DNA of 9,276 bases from Chloroflexota bacterium (GTDB lineage: Bacteria > Chloroflexota > UBA5177 > JANWHV01): contig JANWHO010000179.1 of assembly GCA_025450375.1 (NCBI GenBank), positions 1 through 9,276 on the forward strand. Reading direction: 5' to 3'. Numbering within the stretch: the stretch's first letter is position 1; every line of letters starts with the position of its first letter. Shown in pieces: positions 1-7,186 of this stretch. Below the pieces are notes generated by a model, which did no database searches, was not told where the DNA came from, and was given only the letters and a program-made list of their open reading frames with translations. Made by a program: the position numbers and the translations under genes.

Positions 1-340
1 CGCGGGCAGGTGCCACGTCATCGAGCTCGGGAGCCATCCCGAGAAACCAGGCGCGTATGGTTTCCGGCCCTTCAAAACGGGCCAAAAGAGTGATGATCTC
101 ATGGATCCCTCGCAATCTGGCCTCGGATTCCGGGCGTAGTCCATGCACGGTGCCGGACGCCCAACGCTGCACGGTTTTCCGGTCTTTTACCCCAAGTACA
201 TAGGCGGCAAGTGCCCCCCCAAGAATTTCCAACACTAGGCGCGCGGCTTCTCGAGTACTCGTTTGCACCGCCTGCTGATGCGTCTGCGCCACTACCGATA
301 GCCTCCTCGTTTCATCCGAGGTGGCGTTCGCCACGGCCAT
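1..340 (-). CDS. Xre/MbcA/ParS-type antitoxin, partial (C-terminus off the left edge)
   Basis: Read by eye on the minus strand from the ATG at 340-338, the frame stays open to the window edge for 113 codons. Residues 41-63 (LGGALAAYVLGVKDRKTVQRWASG) form a helix-turn-helix. Residues 70-112 (PESEARLRGIHEIITLL, then GPETIRAWFLGMAPELDD) match the toxin-binding region of Xre/MbcA/ParS (DUF2384-like) antitoxins, which neutralise RES-domain toxins that degrade NAD+. A strong Shine-Dalgarno, GGGAGGAGGT (347-356), sits 7 bases upstream of the ATG and fixes the start. Family members are usually about 130-150 residues, so perhaps 20-30 residues are missing. The toxin gene normally follows the antitoxin and would lie left of base 1. 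The family call is sound from motifs; the existence of a toxin is inference. A solitary antitoxin-like regulator is the alternative. Confidence 0.82.
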   Translation of the reverse strand, partial: MAVANATSDETRRLSVVAQTHQQAVQTSTREAARLVLEILGGALAAYVLGVKDRKTVQRWASGTVHGLRPESEARLRGIHEIITLLARFEGPETIRAWFLGMAPELDDVAPAR

Positions 341-346
341 TGTGCT

Positions 347-356
347 ACCTCCTCCC
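347..356 (-). promoter_or_regulatory. strong Shine-Dalgarno of the antitoxin gene
   Basis: The minus strand reads GGGAGGAGGT, close to a perfect anti-16S match, 7 bases before the ATG at 340. It confirms that this partial minus-strand frame is a translated gene and argues against the opposite-strand extension of the kinase ORF across it. Confidence 0.8.
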
Positions 357-379
357 GATCTATTCCTCTAATATAGTAC

Positions 380-408
380 ACAATATCACCTCGTTGGGGC
401 TTTTTCAA
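380..408 (-). promoter_or_regulatory. sigma70-like promoter of the antitoxin gene
   Basis: On the minus strand TTGAAA (408-403) and TATTGT (385-380) are separated by 17 bases. Transcription would start near 373, giving a leader of about 33 bases. The -10 region lies in an AT-rich patch (369-386) with ATAT repeated on both sides of a central GTAC. Such imperfect dyads are common operators for self-repressing antitoxins, but that role is inference. Confidence 0.55.
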
Positions 409-436
409 GGATTGCTCTCTCCATCCGCCAGGGTGA

Positions 437-465
437 TTGTCGAGGTACGCCACAGGGAGTATGCT
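437..465 (+). promoter_or_regulatory. sigma70-like promoter of the histidine kinase operon
   Basis: TTGTCG (437-442) and TATGCT (460-465) have a 17-base spacer; each hexamer matches consensus at 4 of 6 positions. The predicted start near 472 lies 33 bases before the ATG at 505, consistent with that start and not with the far upstream ATG at 211. Confidence 0.42.
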
Positions 466-504
466 AGCCCACGGCACTACCAGACGAAGGAAGAGGGGAT
501 ACTC

Positions 505-2079
505 ATGAGTGCGGAGCAGGCCGAGGTCAGGCTCGCCGCCGGCGCCTTGCGTACGGTGCGCGCGTTGTTACCCGGCTGCTCGGTTGCTGCCGGCCTCGTG
601 CGAAATCCCGCCCGAACCCTCCGGTATGTGGATGGCCTGGGCCGGGATCGCGGAATGCTGCTCGAGGGCCAATCGCTGGTGGCGGCCTATCGATCCATGC
701 GCGAGCGATCGACGCAGATGATCCCCTTCGAGGAGGATAGGCCGGGCGGACGCCAGCTTTTTTCCACCCCGATTAACGGCCTGGATGGGTTGCCGATTGG
801 CGCCTTGCAAGTGCTCACCGAGGCCAAGAAGCTCCCTCCTAGCTTTGTGTCCGCGCTGGAGGCGGTGACCCAGGTTATAGGTGATACGGTCCAGCAACAC
901 CGGCTGAATCGGGATTTGCAGCACAGTCTCAACCAGTTGTTCCTGGTCTACGAGGTTGGCCGCCTGTTCAACCTGGCCAGCAGCCTGGATGAGGTATTGT
1001 TGCAGGTGCGCGATCAACTCAGTGGAACCCTGAATTTTCATACCTGTTGCATTATGCTGCTGAATGAGCGGCGGACCTTGGTGCCCGAGGCGGGGATCGG
1101 CATTGACAGCGCCTGGATGCAAGAGGCGCGGCCGGCCCTCTCCCGCAGCGTCGCGGCGCGGGTGCTGGAGGCGGGCGCGGCGGTCCAGATTACCGACCCG
1201 GTGGAGCTTGGGAATCTGGAGATGCCCCTCCTGGAGAATGGGTTGCCTCCGGCCAGCGTGCTCAGCGCTCCCTTACGTACACGCATGGGGATGATTGGCG
1301 TCCTGGAGCTCTATACAGCCGCCCCGTATGCGTTCAGTGTGGATGAGGTCTTTCTTCTCTCGGTCCTGGCGGCCGAGGTAGCCACCGCCGTGGAGAACTC
1401 GCAGCTCTATGTTCATATTCGGGAGAAGGAGGGGCGCCTTACCGTCCTCGCGCACAAGTTGATCCACTCGCAAGAGGAGGAGCGGCGGCGAATCGCCCGC
1501 GATATGCACGATGGGCTGGCCCAGATGATTGTCAGCGCCTATCAATATTTGCAGGCTCATGCTTTTTCGGTTGCCGATGCATCGGATCGCCATTCCCTGG
1601 AGCGCGGAATGGCCCTCCTGACCGAATGCATTGACGAATCGCGTAACGTGATCTTCGACCTCCGCCCATCCACCCTGGATGATTTTGGGCTGGTCCTGGC
1701 GTTGCGCCAATACCTTTCTCAGTTGGAAACTGACCTGGGTTGGCAAGTGGAGTTTTCCCTGGTGGGGCAGGTGGGGCCGCTCCCCGCTGCTCTCGAGACC
1801 GCGATTTTCCGGATGGTCAAGGAGGCGCTCACCAATGCCAAAAAGCACGCCCGCGCCGAGCGAGTTCTGGTTCGCCTGGCTGCCAAGGGGAAGACCATGA
1901 CGATCACCGTGCGCGATTGGGGCCAGGGTTTCAATCCCCGTGAAGCATCCACCCGCCGAAATGGTCAACTCGGCTTGATGGGAATGAAAGAGCGGGTAGC
2001 CCTCCTCAACGGCACCTTTTCGTTACGCAGCAAGCCTGGGACTGGCACCCTTATTCGCATTACTCTACCTTTAGAATGA
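505..2079 (+). CDS. soluble GAF-domain sensor histidine kinase, HisKA_3 (NarL) family
   Basis: This 524-residue protein has no membrane segment or signal peptide, so it should sense a cytoplasmic signal. Residues 1-130 resemble a degenerate GAF-like domain. Residues about 155-305 form a clearer GAF domain, which typically binds small ligands or chromophores. A charged helical linker leads to the HisKA_3 dimerisation domain with phospho-acceptor H335 in MHDGLAQ. The ATPase domain follows: N box ending at N444 (EALTNAKKH), G1 at 471-476 (DWGQGF), G2 at 490-493 (GLMG) and GTGT at 512-515. All catalytic boxes are intact. The frame is open back to 211, but the ATG at 505 has a purine-rich site (GGAAGAGGGG, about 6 bases upstream), and the extension would overlap the antitoxin gene antisense. 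The receiver gene follows after 33 bases. The signal is unknown. Confidence 0.9.
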   Translation: MSAEQAEVRLAAGALRTVRALLPGCSVAAGLVRNPARTLRYVDGLGRDRGMLLEGQSLVAAYRSMRERSTQMIPFEEDRPGGRQLFSTPINGLDGLPIGALQVLTEAKKLPPSFVSALEAVTQVIGDTVQQHRLNRDLQHSLNQLFLVYEVGRLFNLASSLDEVLLQVRDQLSGTLNFHTCCIMLLNERRTLVPEAGIGIDSAWMQEARPALSRSVAARVLEAGAAVQITDPVELGNLEMPLLENGLPPASVLSAPLRTRMGMIGVLELYTAAPYAFSVDEVFLLSVLAAEVATAVENSQLYVHIREKEGRLTVLAHKLIHSQEEERRRIARDMHDGLAQMIVSAYQYLQAHAFSVADASDRHSLERGMALLTECIDESRNVIFDLRPSTLDDFGLVLALRQYLSQLETDLGWQVEFSLVGQVGPLPAALETAIFRMVKEALTNAKKHARAERVLVRLAAKGKTMTITVRDWGQGFNPREASTRRNGQLGLMGMKERVALLNGTFSLRSKPGTGTLIRITLPLE

Positions 2080-2112
2080 GTTCCGCGGAAGCGGGCCTGA
2101 AGGAGACCTCCG

Positions 2113-2520
2113 ATGCAACAACCACATCCCGACGCGCCGTTGATCCTTGTCACCGAGGACAATCCCCTGCACATGAAGATCTTTGTCCTGAACCTTACCT
2201 TTAAGGGATATAGGGTGCTTGAGGCGGAAAACGGCCTCAAGGGATTGGAGCTTGCCCGCCGCGAATTGCCGGACCTGATGTTAGTGGACCTGACCCTTCC
2301 CAAGATGGAGGGATGGGAGATGCTCCGCCAGATGAAAGATAGCCCGGACACCGGCGATATTCCGGTGATCGTGGTCTCGGCCCGCCGGCCGCAGGATGAA
2401 GAGCACGAGGCCCGCGCCCTGCATATCAATCACTACGTCTCCAAGCCCTTCAATCCCGAGCATCTGATGGACCTGGTCGATCGCACGGTTCGGCGCCGCC
2501 CCATTACCACCGATAACTGA
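2113..2520 (+). CDS. single-domain response regulator (receiver only)
   Basis: The 135-residue protein is one complete CheY-like receiver domain. It has the acidic pair E15-D16, phospho-acceptor D59 in LMLVDLTLPKMEG, switch residue S89 and invariant K111 in SKPF. Nothing follows the domain except a short Arg-rich tail (RRRPITTDN), so there is no DNA-binding or enzymatic output. An AAGGAGA site lies 6 bases before the ATG. It starts 33 bases after the kinase stop, so the two are probably co-transcribed and D59 is the likely target of H335. With no output domain it would act through protein contact, like CheY or DivK, or pass phosphate on in a relay. The family call is firm; the partnership is inferred from position. 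Confidence 0.93.
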   Translation: MQQPHPDAPLILVTEDNPLHMKIFVLNLTFKGYRVLEAENGLKGLELARRELPDLMLVDLTLPKMEGWEMLRQMKDSPDTGDIPVIVVSARRPQDEEHEARALHINHYVSKPFNPEHLMDLVDRTVRRRPITTDN

Positions 2521-2528
2521 GGTGTAGT

Positions 2529-2559
2529 GGCAAGCAGGATTTGATCACCCCTGCCTGCC
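2529..2559. terminator. possible shared hairpin between converging genes
   Basis: A 10-base imperfect inverted repeat (GGCAAGCAGG, 2529-2538, and CCTGCCTGCC, 2550-2559; one mismatch) with an 11-base loop lies between the receiver stop and the converging PHP gene stop. Neither strand has a clear U-tract after it, so it may be a weak or Rho-assisted bidirectional terminator. Confidence 0.35.
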
Positions 2560-2576
2560 AAGAAATGGTTAGGCGG

Positions 2577-3332
2577 CTAGGCCCCGCGGCTTAGCCGGCG
2601 CTGGATCTTTTGCGCCGGATTGACCAGCAAACTCTTACCGCTTTGCCGCATGTATTCAGCCATCCGCACATGGGGATGGGGCAATGGCGCCTCACAGGCG
2701 ATGGTGGTTCCGGCCAGAAGGCTGGCCCGGAAGTCCGCCGACCCCGTGCCTTCGAATTCGGTGTAGGCGGTCCCGATGCGGCACAGGAAGTGAGCGTCGC
2801 TGCCTCCCACCTCGGCCAGGCCCCACCGCGCATTCAGCCGCCGAAGCTTAGCGCGGGTAATCCGCCCAGCCGGGGTAGGATTCATCGTCTCCACTCCGCC
2901 CAAGGGGTAACGCGCGGCCAGTAACCGCTCAATCTGCCGGCGTCCCACGCTGGGGGTGAGGGGACTGAGCGGGTGGGGAGCGATGCATATACCATCTTGT
3001 CGAGCTACCAGGTCGATCGTGTGCTCCAACGAACGGAACATGGGGATAGGTTCCTCGATGAACAGGGCCAGCAGATGCACCCCACGGGCCGTGGTGACCT
3101 CGGTGCCTACGATCACTTCAAACGTGAAGTGGCCCTTCGCCACCATTTCACGGGCAGCCAGCGCGCCCGCCAGGGCATCGTGATCGGTAATCGCGATCAG
3201 ATCCAGGTCGCTCCGTTCGGCGAAGCGTACGATCTGCTCGGGGCTGGCCAGGCCATCGCTATACGTACTGTGCATATGGATGTCGGCCCGACCTCGAATG
3301 GGCCCCGAGCCGGTGATTTGCTCTTCCCGCAT
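2577..3332 (-). CDS. PHP-domain metal-dependent phosphoesterase-like protein
   Basis: The 251-residue protein carries the polymerase-and-histidinol-phosphatase (PHP) metal site in order. These are D17-x-H19-x-H21 with D26-G27 (ADIHMHSTYSDG), D50-H51 (ITDHD), E78 (GTEVT), H120 (APHP), and D179-x-H181 (GGSDAH). All expected ligands are present, so it is probably an active hydrolase of phosphate esters such as nucleotides or small phosphorylated metabolites. Its size fits stand-alone PHP proteins of the YciV/TrpH type rather than DNA polymerase subunits. The exact substrate cannot be read from sequence. The start at 3332 has only a weak purine-rich site (GGGAGCGA, AAGAAGAG) upstream, but the next in-frame Met is inside the metal motif. 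It lies 112 bases downstream of the GH4 gene on the same strand and may share its transcript. Confidence 0.85.
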   Translation of the reverse strand: MREEQITGSGPIRGRADIHMHSTYSDGLASPEQIVRFAERSDLDLIAITDHDALAGALAAREMVAKGHFTFEVIVGTEVTTARGVHLLALFIEEPIPMFRSLEHTIDLVARQDGICIAPHPLSPLTPSVGRRQIERLLAARYPLGGVETMNPTPAGRITRAKLRRLNARWGLAEVGGSDAHFLCRIGTAYTEFEGTGSADFRASLLAGTTIACEAPLPHPHVRMAEYMRQSGKSLLVNPAQKIQRRLSRGA

Positions 3333-3444
3333 TACGCTCTTCTTTACTCGCTCCCGATCGACTGGGCCGCGATATGCTGCTGGTTTCTGGTCTCACGGTA
3401 GCGGCAACGCCTCGGAGACGCCATGGGAAAGGCTACCACGTTCC

Positions 3445-4743
3445 CTAGATCGGCGTAACGAACCGCGCGTTGTGGGCCGCCAGCGCCTTGACCAAGCTCG
3501 CCAGCTCGGCCCGATTCAGCCGCCAGGACAGCGGATCGAGGAGCAGCGCTCGCACGGCGAGGTCCATCCTTTGCTCCAGGGCCGCCGACACGACCAGTTC
3601 CTGGGCCGCCGCGTGGGTCCGCGTCCAGGCAAGGGGAGCCGTAGACAGCGGCAACCCCGGCGTTCGCCCAATCCCCGCGCTATCGATTGTCGCCATGCAC
3701 TCCACCACCGCGTCGTCCGGCAGCCCGGCGATCCGCCCATCGTTGGGTACATTCACGACAAACTCGCCCGCGCGGTGGCCCAGCAGCGCCTCGATCACCG
3801 GTACCACCTGCTCGCCCGAGGGTTGTGGCTCTGGTAATTGATCCTCGCCCTCCAGGAGCCGGAGCACCATGCTCTCGGCCGCGGCTCTCCGGGCCCCACG
3901 GTGCGCGATGGTGGTCATCCGTACCCCGTACCGAGCCAGAGCCTCATCGGGTCGACGGAGGTAGTGAGGGAAGAACTCCGCCAGATGGCGGTCACCGGCG
4001 GCCGGAAAGGTGCCATAGGCGGCAAGCAGGTCCAGTTTAATTCTAAAATGATCCTGGAAAGGATCCAGGGAGAGGGGACGGCGGGCGAGCGCTTTCTCGG
4101 CGGACTCCGCGATCCGCGCGGCGACGCCGACTTCCAGGTTGGTAATCCAGGGCAGATGATTGACCCCAGCCACCCGCCAGTCTCGCGTCAGTTCATCCGA
4201 GCCAAGAAGGGCGGCCATGCCTCGTTGGACCGAACGCATCTCATGGCAGAGGCCAATGACCCGAATCGTCGTCATCTTGCTGATTGCCCGACAGAGGGCG
4301 GCCAGGGGGTTGGTCACATTGATCAGCCACGCCTGGGGGCAGCGTTCCTCCATTTGACGGGCCAGATCGACCACGACAGGAATGTTGCGCAGAGCCCGGC
4401 TCAGACCACCCGGCCCTACCGTGTCGCCTACCGGCTGCATCATGCCATACGACTCAGGGATGGCCAGATCCCCCTCCATCGCGGCCAGCCCGCCGGTGGT
4501 GATGCTGAGCACCACGAAATCCGCCCCATCCAGCGCCTCTTCCAGAGATGGCGTGAAGCGAATGGCCAGCGGGGAGGCGGTCTGGGCGGTGAGCAGCGTA
4601 CCTAGACGGGCGAGCCGCTCTCCAGCCACCGGGTCGAGATCGTGGAGAACCACCTCGCCCGTCAGATGGGTAGCGAGCGCCAGGTCGGTGAGCAGCGGTG
4701 GTCCCCAGGCGTAGCTCCCGCCGCCGATAAAGGCTAGTTTCAT
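3445..4743 (-). CDS. family GH4 NAD+/metal-dependent glycosidase
   Basis: The 432-residue length is normal for GH4. These enzymes cleave glycosides by oxidising C3 with bound NAD+, eliminating the leaving group and reducing again, with a divalent metal held by Cys and His. Visible features are the NAD loop GGGSYAWGP (7-15) with ribose-binding D35, the NVTNP segment (142-146), metal ligand C166 in GLCHEM (164-169), and H196 in GVNHLPW (193-199). The start at 4743 has GAGGAAAG upstream. In GH4, Cys-His subgroups generally act on unphosphorylated sugars or uronides, whereas Cys-Asn and Cys-Asp subgroups act on 6-phospho-sugars. So this is likely an alpha-glycosidase-like enzyme on free sugars, substrate unassigned. 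No sugar transporter is in view. The PHP gene follows it. Confidence 0.88.
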   Translation of the reverse strand: MKLAFIGGGSYAWGPPLLTDLALATHLTGEVVLHDLDPVAGERLARLGTLLTAQTASPLAIRFTPSLEEALDGADFVVLSITTGGLAAMEGDLAIPESYGMMQPVGDTVGPGGLSRALRNIPVVVDLARQMEERCPQAWLINVTNPLAALCRAISKMTTIRVIGLCHEMRSVQRGMAALLGSDELTRDWRVAGVNHLPWITNLEVGVAARIAESAEKALARRPLSLDPFQDHFRIKLDLLAAYGTFPAAGDRHLAEFFPHYLRRPDEALARYGVRMTTIAHRGARRAAAESMVLRLLEGEDQLPEPQPSGEQVVPVIEALLGHRAGEFVVNVPNDGRIAGLPDDAVVECMATIDSAGIGRTPGLPLSTAPLAWTRTHAAAQELVVSAALEQRMDLAVRALLLDPLSWRLNRAELASLVKALAAHNARFVTPI

Positions 4744-4944
4744 CGTCGCTTTCCTCGCGCCCCGTGCAAGTAGCCACCCTTGTCAACCGGGATGGGCGGG
4801 CACGGCGTCCTACGCTCAGGATAGCGCGGATCGCCTTCCGTCCGCATGGCCGCCTTGTGCGGCGGCCCGCTATCGGGTAGGGTAAAAGCCGTGCGCTTCA
4901 GTGCGCGGTCGGGGTTCGGTGGGAAAGGGCGGCATGGGCGGGGC
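4744..4944. promoter_or_regulatory. divergent intergenic region of GH4 and the stalk protein gene
   Basis: This 201-base spacer should hold both promoters. On the minus strand a perfect TTGACA is present at 4786-4781, but no acceptable -10 follows at 16-18 bases. A hairpin of 7 G/C pairs (GGCCGCC at 4848-4854, GGCGGCC at 4861-4867, loop TTGTGC) sits in the leader of the plus-strand gene. I see no convincing -10 for either gene, so promoters here may be non-canonical. Confidence 0.3.
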
Positions 4945-6420
4945 ATGATCGATCTCACACTTCAACCGCCGCGCCGCCGGGTTCGGGCTGGGGACCAGGA
5001 CCGGGTCATGGTCACCATGCACAACTCCGCGCTCGAGACCGGTGACTATTTGCTGGAGATCCAAGGGCTTCCCGATGGGTGGTACACGCTCAGTCCCCAG
5101 CGTCTCGCCGTGCCGGCACACGGGGTAGCTCAGGCGGCGCTCACCGTGCATCCTCCCGTATCGGCCGGTGCCGCCGACCTTCCCTTTTCCTTGGTGGCCA
5201 CCAGCGTGAATGATCCGGCGGCAAGCACCCAGGCCGAAGGGCTTGTGCAGGTGGAGGCCAATTCAGCCGCCCTTGCCGGGGAAGCCGGCGCGAGATCCCG
5301 TCGCTGGATCCTATGGCTAGCCGGGCTGGCATTCGTCCTGGCGTGCGCGGCCCTCGCGGCGGCCATCTTCCTCCACCGAGGCGGTCACCACGCGGCAACC
5401 CCCAGCTGCCCAACCGTAGTCATCGGCCGGTCCTGTGCCCGCGTGGCGTCCTCGACCGTGACCTCCAGCCCTACGAGCGGGCCCACTCCTCGGCCTACCT
5501 TCAGCCCCACGCCTATCGCGCCTCGGGCGACCGCTGTCCCGCCCACGCTCACGTTCCGATCCAGCCTGCTCGGTTCCCCGATGCGCCCGCCTGGGCGGTT
5601 CCGCCTCCACCATCCCGGCGTCACGCCCCACCCCGCCGTCCACCCATCCGCCACCGGGACCGCGACGGGTACACCCACTCCAGTAACCGCGACCGACACG
5701 CCCACTCCAGCAACGCCGACCGTGAGCCTCACTCCGTCGGGTACGGCCACCCCTAGTGCCTCACCAACCCTCACCGCGACCGCAACGAGCACCGCGACCG
5801 CCACCGATAGCGCGACCGTCACCAACACACCGATCCCCACCAACACCGGCACCGTCACGCCCACTTCGTCGCCGTCTCCCACCTTTACCCGGAGCGCAAC
5901 CCCCACCGTGACCGCGACCCCCACCACTGGGCCTTCCGCGACCGACACCCGCACCCCCACTGTTACTCCGACTCCGGGTGAACTGGGGCTGCGGTTCGGC
6001 TACTCGCTCACGGCCGCCCACTTCACCTTGAACTGGCACACGACCAACGCGGGAAGGTTCCAGATTGACGGCCTGGCCATGCCAACTCAGGGTGCCAGGG
6101 CTTATCCCCTTAGCTCCCATACATTCGTCCTGGAGGCGATAAGCACCGATGGGTCGCAAACCAAGATCGCGGTGGCGGCGCTGACCGTCCTGAGCGGCTG
6201 CCGGGCGCAAGTGAACGAGAGTACCGTGGTGATACCCGGCGGGGTGTGTGGAGGCACGGCTACTCCCAGCGGCACTGCCACGATGTCCCCGTCACCGATA
6301 ACCAGGAGGCGTTCGACGCCACTCGCGGTCGGGAGCACCACCCCGTCAGCCACCCCGGCAAGTAATGCCGGAACACCGACCGTCACTCAAACGGCCGTGA
6401 TGACCGTGACGCCACACTGA
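4945..6420 (+). CDS. single-pass membrane protein with Thr/Pro-rich stalk and two small beta-type domains
   Basis: The 491-residue protein has four parts. Residues 1-100 resemble a NEW3-like beta-sandwich (start IDLTLQPPRRRVRAGDQ, then GLPDGWYTLSP and a PVSAG-type strand). One transmembrane helix spans about 121-143, preceded by RSRR. A stalk of about 175 residues (169-344) is built almost only of Thr, Pro, Ser and Ala with many TPT/TAT units. A compact region, 345-425 (LRFGYSLTAAHFTLNWHTTNAG), has the look of repeated extracytoplasmic beta domains. A second Thr/Ser/Pro tail ends the chain. There is no signal peptide, and the positive charges favour N-in, C-out. The stalk probably projects outside and may be O-glycosylated; that is inference. 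I start at 4945 because the first domain begins there; ATG 4846 and GTG 4891 are in-frame alternatives, and ATG 4846 abuts a hairpin. Function unknown. Confidence 0.72.
   Translation: MIDLTLQPPRRRVRAGDQDRVMVTMHNSALETGDYLLEIQGLPDGWYTLSPQRLAVPAHGVAQAALTVHPPVSAGAADLPFSLVATSVNDPAASTQAEGLVQVEANSAALAGEAGARSRRWILWLAGLAFVLACAALAAAIFLHRGGHHAATPSCPTVVIGRSCARVASSTVTSSPTSGPTPRPTFSPTPIAPRATAVPPTLTFRSSLLGSPMRPPGRFRLHHPGVTPHPAVHPSATGTATGTPTPVTATDTPTPATPTVSLTPSGTATPSASPTLTATATSTATATDSATVTNTPIPTNTGTVTPTSSPSPTFTRSATPTVTATPTTGPSATDTRTPTVTPTPGELGLRFGYSLTAAHFTLNWHTTNAGRFQIDGLAMPTQGARAYPLSSHTFVLEAISTDGSQTKIAVAALTVLSGCRAQVNESTVVIPGGVCGGTATPSGTATMSPSPITRRRSTPLAVGSTTPSATPASNAGTPTVTQTAVMTVTPH
5671..5724 (+). repeat. 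27-bp tandem duplication in the stalk coding sequence
   Basis: ACACCCACTCCAG at 5671 recurs as ACGCCCACTCCAG at 5698, a period of 27 bases or nine codons, with downstream similarity (GACCG). It encodes TPTPVTATD followed by TPTPATPTV. It suggests the stalk grew by in-frame unit duplication. Confidence 0.6.
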
Positions 6421-6421
6421 G

Positions 6422-7174
6422 TCAGTAGGTGGCGCGCCCGCCGCTAATGTCCACGCACTGCCCGGTAGTAAAGCTGCAATCGTCTCCGGCCAACCAGTGG
6501 ACCAGGGCGGCCACCTCTTCCGGTTGGCCTACTCTTCCCATGGGGATCCGCTCGATCATATAATCGCGGGTGGCCTGGGAAACTTGATCAAGGATCCGGG
6601 TTTGGATCACCGCCGGCGAGATGGCGTTGACCAGAATGCCCTCGCGCGCCACTTCCTTGGCCAGCGCCTTGGTGAATCCGATCACTGCCGCCTTGGAGGC
6701 TGAGTACGCGCTCAGCCTCGGATTCCCCTCCTTGCCGGCGATCGAGGCGATGTTCACGATCCGCCCCCGCTTGGCGGCCAGCATCCCCGGGAGCACCGCC
6801 TGGCAGCAGAGAAAGACCCCGCGGGCGTTCACCGCGAAGACCTGGTCCCATACGGCAGGGTCGAAATCGCGTACCTCGGTCGAGCCGCCGGTGATCCCCG
6901 CGTTATTGACCAGGATTTCCGCTGGTCCCCAGTGCGCCTCCACCGCCGCCACCAAATCATGGACGGACCCTGGCTCGCTGACGTCGGCGGGAAAGCCGGC
7001 CACGGTCAGTCCTTCCGCTGCCAGGGCCGCCGCGGTCGGTTCGAGGGCGGCCCGATTGAGATCGGCGATCGCCACCCGTGCCCCTGCCTGGGCCAGCCGC
7101 CGGACAATGGCGAGGCCAATCCCCTCGGCGCCGCCGGTTACCAGGGCTACGCGCCCTTCGAGATTCCGCTCCAT
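6422..7174 (-). CDS. classical short-chain dehydrogenase/reductase (SDR)
   Basis: The 250-residue protein is a complete classical SDR. Its cofactor loop is TGGAEGIG (13-20), with D38 at the end of the second strand, which favours NAD(H) over NADP(H). It has D64-V65, NNAG (90-93) and the catalytic set N116, S144, Y157 and K161 in YSASK. Substrate residues are not readable. The segment AGKEGNP and the overall pattern are like sugar or sugar-acid dehydrogenases and FabG-type 3-oxoacyl reductases, so I leave the substrate open. The C-terminal TGQCVDISGG motif is intact. Its ATG lies 12 bases after the stop of the upstream Crp/Fnr gene, with GAAAGGG between, so the two form an operon. Its stop is one base from the stop of the converging stalk gene. 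Confidence 0.92.
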   Translation of the reverse strand: MERNLEGRVALVTGGAEGIGLAIVRRLAQAGARVAIADLNRAALEPTAAALAAEGLTVAGFPADVSEPGSVHDLVAAVEAHWGPAEILVNNAGITGGSTEVRDFDPAVWDQVFAVNARGVFLCCQAVLPGMLAAKRGRIVNIASIAGKEGNPRLSAYSASKAAVIGFTKALAKEVAREGILVNAISPAVIQTRILDQVSQATRDYMIERIPMGRVGQPEEVAALVHWLAGDDCSFTTGQCVDISGGRATY

Positions 7175-7186
7175 GGGGGCCCTTTC

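Noticed and set aside
211..504. Upstream in-frame extension of the histidine kinase (98 extra residues)
   Set aside because: It overlaps the antitoxin gene on the other strand, has no ribosome site or domain, and the ATG at 505 has a good site and a promoter 40 bases upstream.
4049..4066. GGATCC-centred dyad around 4050
   Set aside because: It lies inside GH4 coding sequence and is explained by codon choice; no regulatory context.
3838..4605. Long plus-strand frame opposite the GH4 gene
   Set aside because: Antisense shadow of a clear GH4 coding sequence in high-GC DNA; its translation has no recognisable domain.
5385..5960. Minus-strand frame rich in Val/Gly opposite the stalk
   Set aside because: It is the reverse reading of Thr/Ala/Pro codons; the low-complexity Val-Gly pattern follows from the repeat codons.
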